12,471 nt of DNA from the NCBI GenBank assembly GCA_964644705.1, contig CAZXYF010000086.1:1-12471 (forward strand), given 5' to 3'. The stretch is from CAZXYF01 sp964644705. GTDB lineage: Bacteria; Planctomycetota; Brocadiia; SM23-32. Position 1 is the stretch's first letter, and every line of letters starts with the position of its first letter. The notes beneath the pieces are model-generated. The model was given only the letters and a program-made list of their open reading frames with translations. It had not been told where the DNA came from and did not search any database. The position numbers and the translations under genes were made by a program. Shown here one piece after another: positions 6,472 through 12,471 of the stretch.

Positions 6472-6892
6472 ATGGAAGAAAAACTTGAAAAAAGGCTACG
6501 CGACGCCGCCGAAGAATTAAAACGGGCATTTGAAGCAATCTCCCGATGAGGTGGAGCGTTTGGCCCTTGCTGCTATGTTGCATGCCTTCTACAACGGTGT
6601 CGAGAATATTTTTAAGCGGATAGCATATCATTGTGACGGTGGGGTTTCCAAGAGCTCAACGTGGCATCAGGAATTGCTCGCCAGTATGGCCAGCGGCAAT
6701 TATAGTCCACCGCCAGTTATTTCGGAATCTCTGCGCACTAAACTCCGTCCTTATTTGGATTTCCGGCACTTTTTTCGGCATTGCTATTCATTCCAGATCA
6801 GGTGGGCGAAAATGGAAGGGCTTGTCCAAAAACATGAACCGGTCTTCAAGCAGTTTCAAGGGGAGCTGAAAGAGTTTTTGGACCAAGAATAA
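6472..6892 (+). CDS. HepT-like HEPN ribonuclease, apparently interrupted by a +1 frameshift
   Basis: Translation from the ATG at 6472 gives 25 helical residues (MEEKLEKRLRDAAEELKRAF...) and then stops at TGA (6547-6549). The rest of the protein continues in the next frame, open from 6521 to 6892. It contains LHAFYNGVENIFKRIA, a WHQELL segment, and RHFFRHCY near its C-terminal third, which matches the HepT-type RX4HXY catalytic motif. Joining the frames by skipping one base near the CCC at 6542-6544 yields a protein of about 139 residues, close to the usual size for HepT-like proteins. HepT toxins are normally paired with an MNT nucleotidyltransferase antitoxin; none is adjacent. Possible explanations are a decayed toxin, a sequencing indel, recoding, or reinitiation at the in-frame TTG at 6530. 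The family call is fairly firm; the status is open. Confidence 0.65.
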
Positions 6893-6934
6893 GCCAGGAG
6901 GCGTTCGCGATACTTTTCCAGGTGCGATCCAGTG

Positions 6935-8107
6935 ATGTCCCAAACGGAAAATGAATCACCCAGAATCTGGATCGTTATTCCCGTCTATAACCAGGGAGAG
7001 GTGTATCGGGAAGTGGTGGAGGGTGCACTTGACATGCATCCGCATGTTCTGGTCGTTGATGATGGGTGTGATGCATCGATTCGCGAGGAGCTGAGTCATA
7101 CCGATGCCGTGGTGGTGGGCCACGAGGTTAATCGGGGGAAAGGAGCTGCAATACTGACCGGGGCCAGAGAAGCCGCACAGCGGGGCGCCACACATATCGT
7201 GACGATGGATGCCGATGGGCAGCATTTGCCCGAAGATTTTCCCCGGTTCCGTGAAGCCATCCAGGATAACCCCCATTCTCTCATTATTGGTCGACGCGAC
7301 ATGTCGGCGACGGAAGTGCCGTTCAGCTCCCGTTTTGGACGGGCATTTGGCAATGTGTGGGCTCGGATTCAGACCGGGGAGGATGTGGGGGACGTTCAGA
7401 GCGGATACCGCGCATACCCGCTGCCCGTTCTCACCGAACTGGAAACGTGGAGTCGTGGATTTGCGTTTGAGGTCGAGGTTGTGACCCGAGCGGCGTGGGC
7501 CGGGGTGGACATTGACTGTATCGAGGTGTCCGTGCGGTACAGCCAGAGAATAAAAGAGTATTCTCATTTTGATGGTTTGCGCGACAATCTTCGTCTGGGG
7601 CTTCTCAATACCCATCTCACGGTGAGGTCCTTCCTGCCCTGGCCGCACCCGAAGTTGAATCTGGCGAAGAAGGACGTGGAGGGAGTGACCTGGAAACACC
7701 CCCTGCAATCCCTGAAAACGCTTCTGCTTCACCATGTCACCCCAACCGAAATGGCCCTGGCTACCGCGCTGGGGGTGTTTTTAGGGACCGTCCCGATCAT
7801 TGGTTTTCATACTCTCGCGATACTTCTAGCCGCCGGATATCTGGGATTGAACAAGCCTCTGGCGGTGGCCGCAAGCCAGATATGCATGCCCCCGGTTATG
7901 CCGGCAATCTGTATCGAAGTGGGATACTTCATCCAGCACGGGGCTTTTTTGCATGACTTAAATGTTCAGACGCTGGGTTATGAAGCCCATCTTCGCCTTG
8001 TTGACTGGCTTCTGGGATCTTTTTTCGTGGCACCGGTCATGGCCGCAGTTATGGGCGTGATGGTCCTCGTGGCAGCCGGAAGTTTGCGCCGTAGGCTGAA
8101 TGGATGA
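6935..8107 (+). CDS. Family 2 glycosyltransferase fused to a DUF2062 membrane domain
   Basis: The first 230 or so residues form a GT2/GT-A domain. It opens with WIVIPVYNQ, carries the metal-binding DAD motif at residues 92-94 (MDADGQH), and continues with the acceptor-region motif DVQSGYRAYP. The C-terminal 150 residues contain about three hydrophobic segments (GVFLGTVPIIGFHTLAILLA, then SQICMPPVMPAICIE, then a final helix near residues 355-385), as in DUF2062. The protein is 390 residues long and probably acts at the cytoplasmic membrane, transferring a sugar to a lipid-linked acceptor. The ATG at 6935 is used, with AGGTG about ten bases upstream; a GTG directly before it adds one residue. 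GT2-DUF2062 fusions are seen in aryl-polyene and flexirubin-type clusters, consistent with the ketosynthase pair downstream. The acceptor is unknown. Confidence 0.85.
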   Translation: MSQTENESPRIWIVIPVYNQGEVYREVVEGALDMHPHVLVVDDGCDASIREELSHTDAVVVGHEVNRGKGAAILTGAREAAQRGATHIVTMDADGQHLPEDFPRFREAIQDNPHSLIIGRRDMSATEVPFSSRFGRAFGNVWARIQTGEDVGDVQSGYRAYPLPVLTELETWSRGFAFEVEVVTRAAWAGVDIDCIEVSVRYSQRIKEYSHFDGLRDNLRLGLLNTHLTVRSFLPWPHPKLNLAKKDVEGVTWKHPLQSLKTLLLHHVTPTEMALATALGVFLGTVPIIGFHTLAILLAAGYLGLNKPLAVAASQICMPPVMPAICIEVGYFIQHGAFLHDLNVQTLGYEAHLRLVDWLLGSFFVAPVMAAVMGVMVLVAAGSLRRRLNG

Positions 8108-8181
8108 ACGTGATCCTGAATCGCAAGTGTGTCAACACCCGGCCGCTGGGGGATGAACTCAAGCTAAAGGAAACAACAACC

Positions 8182-8188
8182 GGGGAGG
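8182..8188 (+). promoter_or_regulatory. Ribosome binding site supporting a TTG start
   Basis: GGGGAGG lies ten bases before the TTG at 8199. No in-frame ATG fits the conserved beginning of the ketosynthase, so this site decides the start. A TTG start combined with strong coupling to the next gene hints at deliberately modest translation. Confidence 0.6.
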
Positions 8189-8198
8189 ATTTAGATTC

Positions 8199-9395
8199 TT
8201 GGATAACCGCTCCGTTCTGATTACTGGAACCGGATGTGTATGCGCTGCGGGCGCTGATCTTTCGGGCACCATCACCTCGATGTTCGCCGGAGAACGGCAC
8301 GCTGGGCCGACCAACCGATTCGAAACGACCCATTCCGTTCGATATCCCGTCTGTACCATTCCCGCCAGGTGGATGCCCCCGGAGCTCAAGGAAAGCCCAC
8401 GGAGTCTCCGGTGTGCGACACTCGCCCGGCACGCGGCGCGTCAGGCCGTGGAGGATGCGGGGTTGAATGATGGTGTTCTGACGGATGCGCGGTTCGGAGT
8501 CAGCATCGGGACGACGGTGGGCAGTGAAGTGAACAATCCGGCGTTTTACCGGGATTACGCGGCGGGAAGGCATCCGGATATGACTCCCATCAAAAAGTAT
8601 CTGGACGGCGATCCGGCGGCGGTTGTGGGCCGGGACCGGGGCGGAACGTCGTTGTGCCAGACCGTCAACAACGCCTGCGCGTCGGGAACGGTGGCGATCG
8701 GCCAGGCTGCCGGATGGATCCGGAATGGCCTGTGTGATGTGGCCATCGCCGGTGGGGCGGAGTACCTTTCCCGGATTGCTTACGACGGGTTCGCCGCTCT
8801 TCAGGTGATGGACGAACAGCTGTGTCGCCCTTTTGACGGGAATCGCGATGGTCTGAACCTGGGGGAGGGCGCGGGCATTATAATTCTGGAATCGGCAGAT
8901 CACGCGCGCCAACGGGGCGCTCCCATTCGCGGTGAAATTATGGGATACGGAAACAGCTCCGATGCCTATCATCCGTCGGGTCCCCGGCCGGATGGCGCGG
9001 GACTGGGACGCGCCATCGAGCAGGGACTGACGGAAAGTGGGGCGGAGGCCGATGACATCAGTTTCATCAACGCGCACGGAACGGCGACGCTGAGCAACGA
9101 CCGGGCGGAGGGGACGCTGTATTCGGAGGGGTTTCCCGCCGTTCCGTTTCTGTCCACCAAGGGCTACACCGGCCACACGCTCGGGGCGGCGGGCGCGCTG
9201 GAGGCGGTTTTTACGCTGGCCTTTCTTGAGAGAGGGGAAGTGCCGTGCAACGCGGGTTTCTCGGAGTCGGATCCAGAATTTGAACGCAATCCCGTGACGG
9301 AGATCACGGCGGTTCAGGGGAATATTGCAATCTCCTCATCGGTAGCATTCGGCGGGAATAACGCCGTGCTTGTGATCGGGAGGGGGCGACCATGA
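8199..9395 (+). CDS. Beta-ketoacyl-ACP synthase, KAS II/FabF-like (active ketosynthase)
   Basis: This 398-residue condensing enzyme extends an acyl-ACP using malonyl-ACP. All catalytic residues are present: Cys160 in NNACASG, His293 in NAHGTATLSND, and Lys321 and His326 in STKGYTGHTLGAAG. The fold is complete from SVLITGTGCVCAAG to the final SSVAFGGNNAVLVIG loop. It starts at TTG 8199, with GGGGAGG upstream. Its stop overlaps the next gene's start as ATGA, and that neighbour is a catalytically dead homologue. This arrangement is typical of ketosynthase/chain-length-factor pairs in type II polyketide and aryl-polyene pathways. Housekeeping fabF usually sits with acpP or fabG, which are absent, so a specialised role is inferred. 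The substrate and chain length cannot be read from the sequence. Confidence 0.88.
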   Translation: MDNRSVLITGTGCVCAAGADLSGTITSMFAGERHAGPTNRFETTHSVRYPVCTIPARWMPPELKESPRSLRCATLARHAARQAVEDAGLNDGVLTDARFGVSIGTTVGSEVNNPAFYRDYAAGRHPDMTPIKKYLDGDPAAVVGRDRGGTSLCQTVNNACASGTVAIGQAAGWIRNGLCDVAIAGGAEYLSRIAYDGFAALQVMDEQLCRPFDGNRDGLNLGEGAGIIILESADHARQRGAPIRGEIMGYGNSSDAYHPSGPRPDGAGLGRAIEQGLTESGAEADDISFINAHGTATLSNDRAEGTLYSEGFPAVPFLSTKGYTGHTLGAAGALEAVFTLAFLERGEVPCNAGFSESDPEFERNPVTEITAVQGNIAISSSVAFGGNNAVLVIGRGRP

Positions 9396-10480
9396 GCATG
9401 AGGTTTGCGATAGAGGGAATCGGTCCGGTCGGTGGTTTTGGCGCCGGTAAAGAGGAACTCTGGGATGCACTGGAGAATCCTTCCGGCCCCAACGGTTCGG
9501 CGGATGTTGAGCTGCCGGAGGGAACGACGGAGGTGCCTGTTTTCCGGGCCTCCACGGATCGTTTGTCCGGCTACGTGTCCAAACGGAAATCGCGCCGCCT
9601 GGGGCGGTTCTCGCGTCTGGCCCTGCTGGGCAGTTATCTGGCCCTTGATGATGCTGGCCTGCTGGGAAAGATTGAGGGTGAAAAAATCGGAATGATTGTG
9701 GCATCGGGATACGGCCCGACGGCCGAGACGTTTGAATTTTTGAACCAGATCAACGAAGAGGGTGATGAATGCGTTTCGCCGACGCTGTTCTCCAATTCGG
9801 CCCACTCGGTCGCTCAGTCCATGATCTCCATTGTGCTCGGAATGACCGGCCCGGCGTTGACTGTCAGTGAATTTCGGATGTCGGTGCCGATGGCCCTCGT
9901 GAATGCCCTCCAGTGGCTGCGAGAGGGACGGGTGCGACACGTTCTGCTGGGAGCCGTGGACGAGCATTGCGCGACCCGGTTGTACTGTCATGAACGGTTG
10001 TACGGAACCGAGTCTCGTCGGAGAATGCAGGCGTTGAACTATCATCAATACAGTGCCATCCTGGGGGAAGGGGCCGTGTTCCTCGTGTTGAGTCGATATG
10101 ATGGTTCAGCAGCGAGCGGATGCATAGAAAACGTGGATGTGGGATGGGTGGATCAACTGTCGATGCCATCGGCTCCAGACTGTCCCGTCATCATCGGGGC
10201 CGATGGCCATCCGGAATGCGGCAAAATGTATGAGAGATATCTTCCGGAAGATGCGCCACTGCTGGCCTGCACGCCGGTTTACGGGAGTCTGCCGGTCGGG
10301 CCGGCGTTCGATCTGGCCGTTGCGGCGCTCGCCTGTGAAAACGGCGTTTTACCGCTGGTCGAGGCCGGGTTCGGGTTGGACCGTGCCGGCGGTGAAGTCT
10401 GTGTGACAGAAGAGGGGATACGTTGTTTGACTCTTGATTCGAAAAAAGGCTACGGTGGTTTCAGGGTGAGACCGAATTGA
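9392..10480 (+). CDS. Degenerate ketosynthase homologue, probable chain-length-factor-like partner
   Basis: This 362-residue protein keeps the thiolase-fold landmarks of a ketosynthase (MRFAIEGIGPVGGFG at the start, then NSAHSVAQSMISIVLGMTGPALTVS) but lacks every catalytic residue. The position equivalent to the nucleophilic cysteine is Arg162 (SEFRMS). The NAHGT histidine segment is replaced around GADGHPECGKMY. The lysine/histidine loop becomes TPVYGSLPVGPAFD. It overlaps the active ketosynthase by four bases (ATGA), so the two are made together and probably form a heterodimer, as KS-CLF pairs do, including the ApeO-ApeC pair of aryl-polyene synthesis. The usual CLF glutamine is not at the cysteine position, so it is a divergent member. 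A decaying duplicate is less likely, because the frame is intact. Confidence 0.8.
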   Translation: MSMRFAIEGIGPVGGFGAGKEELWDALENPSGPNGSADVELPEGTTEVPVFRASTDRLSGYVSKRKSRRLGRFSRLALLGSYLALDDAGLLGKIEGEKIGMIVASGYGPTAETFEFLNQINEEGDECVSPTLFSNSAHSVAQSMISIVLGMTGPALTVSEFRMSVPMALVNALQWLREGRVRHVLLGAVDEHCATRLYCHERLYGTESRRRMQALNYHQYSAILGEGAVFLVLSRYDGSAASGCIENVDVGWVDQLSMPSAPDCPVIIGADGHPECGKMYERYLPEDAPLLACTPVYGSLPVGPAFDLAVAALACENGVLPLVEAGFGLDRAGGEVCVTEEGIRCLTLDSKKGYGGFRVRPN

Positions 10481-10504
10481 AATCGGTGTTGTGGGGAAAA
10501 TAAT

Positions 10505-10510
10505 TATAAT
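10505..10510 (+). promoter_or_regulatory. Possible -10 box before the ROK kinase gene
   Basis: A perfect TATAAT lies in an AT-rich pocket of otherwise GC-rich DNA, just after the ketosynthase-like gene. A TTGAAA at 10477-10482 is 22 bases upstream, which is too far for a standard sigma-70 promoter. Transcription from it would leave a leader of only about 12 bases before the ATG at 10529, and no Shine-Dalgarno is seen there. Confidence 0.3.
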
Positions 10511-10528
10511 TCATCTCTTACGACAGAT

Positions 10529-11392
10529 ATGAAACGATACGTCGGACTCGACATCGGCGGGACCAAATTTCTGGTGGCCTGTGCTGATCAGGACGGGGAG
10601 ATTCTGCGGCGTGTCCGGGAACCGGCCCCGCGGGGTCTTGAAGAGGGTCTTGAAACACTGCATGAAATGATTGCTGCCGTGACTGATGATTCCCCGATTG
10701 ACGGGATGGGGGCGGCGGTTGGCGGTCCGCTTGACTGGCAAAAGGGCGTGGTATCGCCGCTACATCAACCCGAGTGGAACCGGGTGCCGCTCAAACACAT
10801 CATGGAACGCAGGTGGCAATGTCCATTTGCCGTGGACGTGGATACGAACGTGGCGGCACTGGGCGAATACTATTCTGGGAGTTCGCAGCCCTCACGATTG
10901 CTGTATCTGACTGTGAGCACGGGCATGGGGGGCGGTTTACTGGTGGATGGCGAAATTTACCGGGGCGCGGATGGCGGGCATCCCGAACCCGCTCATCAAT
11001 CCATCAACTACCGGTCAACCCGGTGCGCACATCCGGCCGAGATCGCCTGTGAATGCGGTGCTCCCGATTGTCTTGAAGCGCTGGTATCGGGAAACGGCAT
11101 TCGTCGGGTTTACGGGAAAGCCCCCGAAGATCTGGAGGAGGAGGAATGGGAGGAAGTCGCCTATAATCTGGGTCAGGGGTTGCGCAACCTGGCGACTGTG
11201 TACCTCCCGGATACCATCGTCCTCGGTGGCGGGGTGGCAATCGGACGGGGTGAGAAACTGGTTTCGTCGGCCCAGCAGGTGATGCGTGACCGTCTTCAGC
11301 TTGTTGCCCCACCGGAGGTTCGGTTGAGCGAATTGGGGTCGGATACGGCGCTGATGGGGAGTCTGGTATTGGCAATGCAGAGAACCGGATGA
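10529..11392 (+). CDS. ROK-family sugar kinase
   Basis: This 287-residue protein is a cytoplasmic kinase of the ROK family, which phosphorylates hexoses or amino sugars with ATP. The phosphate loop DIGGTK is at residues 8-13, GAAVGGPLD follows, and the catalytic aspartate is Asp105 in VDVDTNVAALGE. Other motifs are STGMGGGLLVDGEIYRG and the zinc site CECGAPDC (Cys174, Cys176, Cys181) with a likely histidine ligand at 156. No helix-turn-helix precedes the kinase domain, so it is an enzyme rather than a ROK repressor. The usual ExGH substrate motif reads EPAH here, which may signal an altered sugar preference. The ATG at 10529 lacks a visible ribosome site. The nucleoside-hydrolase gene follows after 30 bases, suggesting a shared transcript and a sugar-salvage role. 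Confidence 0.85.
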   Translation: MKRYVGLDIGGTKFLVACADQDGEILRRVREPAPRGLEEGLETLHEMIAAVTDDSPIDGMGAAVGGPLDWQKGVVSPLHQPEWNRVPLKHIMERRWQCPFAVDVDTNVAALGEYYSGSSQPSRLLYLTVSTGMGGGLLVDGEIYRGADGGHPEPAHQSINYRSTRCAHPAEIACECGAPDCLEALVSGNGIRRVYGKAPEDLEEEEWEEVAYNLGQGLRNLATVYLPDTIVLGGGVAIGRGEKLVSSAQQVMRDRLQLVAPPEVRLSELGSDTALMGSLVLAMQRTG

Positions 11393-11422
11393 CTGATCTG
11401 TTTTTGCGGAGGAAGACCTACG

Positions 11423-12358
11423 ATGAAAAGAAAAGTAATTCTGGACACTGATATTGGCTTTGAGACTGATCCCGATGATGCGCTGGCACTGGCGTATCTT
11501 CTGGCCAATCCGGATTGTGAACTGGTGGGGATCAGCACGGTTGGACTGCATTCTGGATGGCGGGCCGAGATGGCGGATGTTATCTGTGATCGGATGGGGA
11601 AACCTGAGATTCCGATCGTGGGCGGGGCGGACCGGCCTCTGTTCGCAAACCAGTACTGGATGGAAAATCCTGTACGCCGATGGCCGGAAGATGCCCGTCA
11701 TCAACCACGGGAGGAATATGAATCCAATCAGGCCGTTGAGTGGCTCCGCAAGAGGATAAGGGCGGAGGCCCCCGGTGAGATATCACTGATCACGATCGGC
11801 CAGTTCACCAATCTGGCGACGCTCCTGCTGGTTGATCCGGAAGTGGTAGAAATGCTGGATCAGGTGGTTTGCATGGGAGGGCAAATGAACTATCCGGCGG
11901 ACAGTCCGGAAGGGGAAACCAACGTGATACTGGATCCGGTGGCGGCCGGCATTGTCGTGCAGCGTATGGACGAGTTGACATTGTTGCCGATTGGGCCGGT
12001 TCGGGGAAAAGGTCTGAGTGCCACGTTCCTGGATGATGTTCTGTCCGACGAGAAATTCAAGCCCGTGCGGCGATCATGTCAGCCCTGGTATGATGTGCGT
12101 GAGGTGGAGGGAGTGGGACTGGCCGATCCCATGACCACCGCGCTGGTGTTTGAGCCGGATCTGGTGGAACTGGAGTCCGGACGTGTGAACGTGCATCTTT
12201 ACGACCATCCGCTTCCGGAGGGAGAGCCATTTGAAAACGATGGAATGAGCGGCGCGACGCGATTCGAGCCCAACCCCGCCGGAGGGCACAGAGTGGTGAC
12301 AGAGGTCGCCAGAGAGCCCACCCACCGTCATGTGCGAGATGTTTTTCGCAACGTGTGA
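11423..12358 (+). CDS. Nucleoside hydrolase (IUNH) family protein
   Basis: This 311-residue protein belongs to the inosine-uridine-preferring nucleoside hydrolase family, whose members cleave the N-glycosidic bond of nucleosides to base and ribose. The N-terminal calcium-binding motif reads DTDIGFETDPDDALALA, with aspartates at 8, 10, 18 and 19. Further family motifs are IGQFTNLA, CMGGQMN and ETNVILDPVAAGIV. In the C-terminal part, the usual catalytic HD(P) segment reads GLADPMTTA, so the histidine is replaced by alanine. Activity or substrate may therefore differ from classical enzymes. GGAGGA (11408-11413) stands nine bases before the ATG. It follows the ROK kinase by 30 bases and ends 113 bases before the window edge. 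Together the two may release and phosphorylate a sugar from a glycoside or nucleoside. Confidence 0.83.
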   Translation: MKRKVILDTDIGFETDPDDALALAYLLANPDCELVGISTVGLHSGWRAEMADVICDRMGKPEIPIVGGADRPLFANQYWMENPVRRWPEDARHQPREEYESNQAVEWLRKRIRAEAPGEISLITIGQFTNLATLLLVDPEVVEMLDQVVCMGGQMNYPADSPEGETNVILDPVAAGIVVQRMDELTLLPIGPVRGKGLSATFLDDVLSDEKFKPVRRSCQPWYDVREVEGVGLADPMTTALVFEPDLVELESGRVNVHLYDHPLPEGEPFENDGMSGATRFEPNPAGGHRVVTEVAREPTHRHVRDVFRNV

Positions 12359-12421
12359 TGGGCGGAATGTACCGGTGTCATATCTGCCGAAAAAAACAAT
12401 CGAATGCGCCTGTTGGTCCCC

Positions 12422-12440
12422 TTCAGTGTCTCAGACTGAA
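12422..12440 (+). terminator. Possible weak terminator hairpin after the nucleoside hydrolase gene
   Basis: TTCAGT (12422-12427) pairs with ACTGAA (12435-12440) around a seven-base loop, about 64 bases after the stop codon. Only a short TTT follows, after AA. The stem is short and AT-rich, so the call is tentative; it may simply be a dyad in intergenic DNA. Confidence 0.3.
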
Positions 12441-12471
12441 AATTTCACAAACCGAATCGCTTGTGTCGTTA

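Noticed and set aside
6407..6520. Small 37-residue ORF overlapping the HEPN start
   Set aside because: It has no ribosome site, its composition looks random, and it ends at a TAA at 6518-6520 before the conserved frame opens; the ATG at 6472 with GGAGGAG is the better start.
6535..6552. Classical programmed +1 frameshift site of the RF2 type in the HEPN gene
   Set aside because: The codons before the TGA are TCC CGA, not a known slippery pair, and there is no Shine-Dalgarno-like stimulator three to six bases upstream; a plain indel is simpler.
6896..6901. AGGAGG as the ribosome site of the glycosyltransferase gene
   Set aside because: It is more than 30 bases from the ATG at 6935, and no start codon lies at a proper distance from it.
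3384..12453. Shared string ATTTCACAAACC at 3384-3395 and 12442-12453
   Set aside because: It is a 12-base match without extended similarity or structure, which can occur by chance in a window of this size.

Overview
The window looks like a chromosomal segment from a free-living, moderately GC-rich Gram-negative bacterium. A large FAD-dependent oxidoreductase of the GGNASSE type and a GT2-DUF2062 glycosyltransferase beside ketosynthases would fit a Verrucomicrobiota/Kiritimatiellota/Lentisphaerota/Planctomycetota (PVC-type) genome. This is an inference from gene content, not a phylogenetic result. There are no rRNA or tRNA genes, phage genes, transposases or CRISPR arrays that I can see.

Left part (1-4515): a stand-alone thioredoxin-type arsenate reductase/LMW-phosphatase gene (arsC-like, 129-575) comes first. 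Next is a 330-bp spacer carrying several stem-loops. It is followed by an FAD-dependent oxidoreductase (906-2669) and a small six-helix DUF981 membrane protein (2722-3309). A trans-polyprenyl diphosphate synthase (3640-4515) lies convergently on the minus strand. The convergent spacer holds a 98-nt inverted repeat whose mismatches become G-U pairs only in minus-strand RNA.

Right part (4895-12358), all on the plus strand: a B12-binding radical SAM enzyme comes first, then a HepT-like HEPN protein that appears broken by a one-base frameshift. A GT2 glycosyltransferase fused to a DUF2062 membrane domain follows. Next is a translationally coupled pair made of an active FabF-type ketosynthase and a ketosynthase homologue that has lost all its catalytic residues (a chain-length-factor-like partner). 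The run ends with a ROK-family sugar kinase and a nucleoside-hydrolase-family protein, which look like a two-gene transcript.

The most interesting part is the stretch 3640-10480. A prenyl chain synthase, a cobalamin radical SAM enzyme, a membrane-anchored GT2-DUF2062 protein and a ketosynthase/chain-length-factor pair sit together. This resembles fragments of aryl-polyene or other type II polyketide/fatty-acid-like lipid pathways, but no acyl carrier protein, ketoreductase or dehydratase is present. The window also contains a small dispersed palindromic repeat family (core CCGGGRCAAGCCCGG, three copies). Two of its copies share 53 of 61 bases and lie upstream of plus-strand genes.
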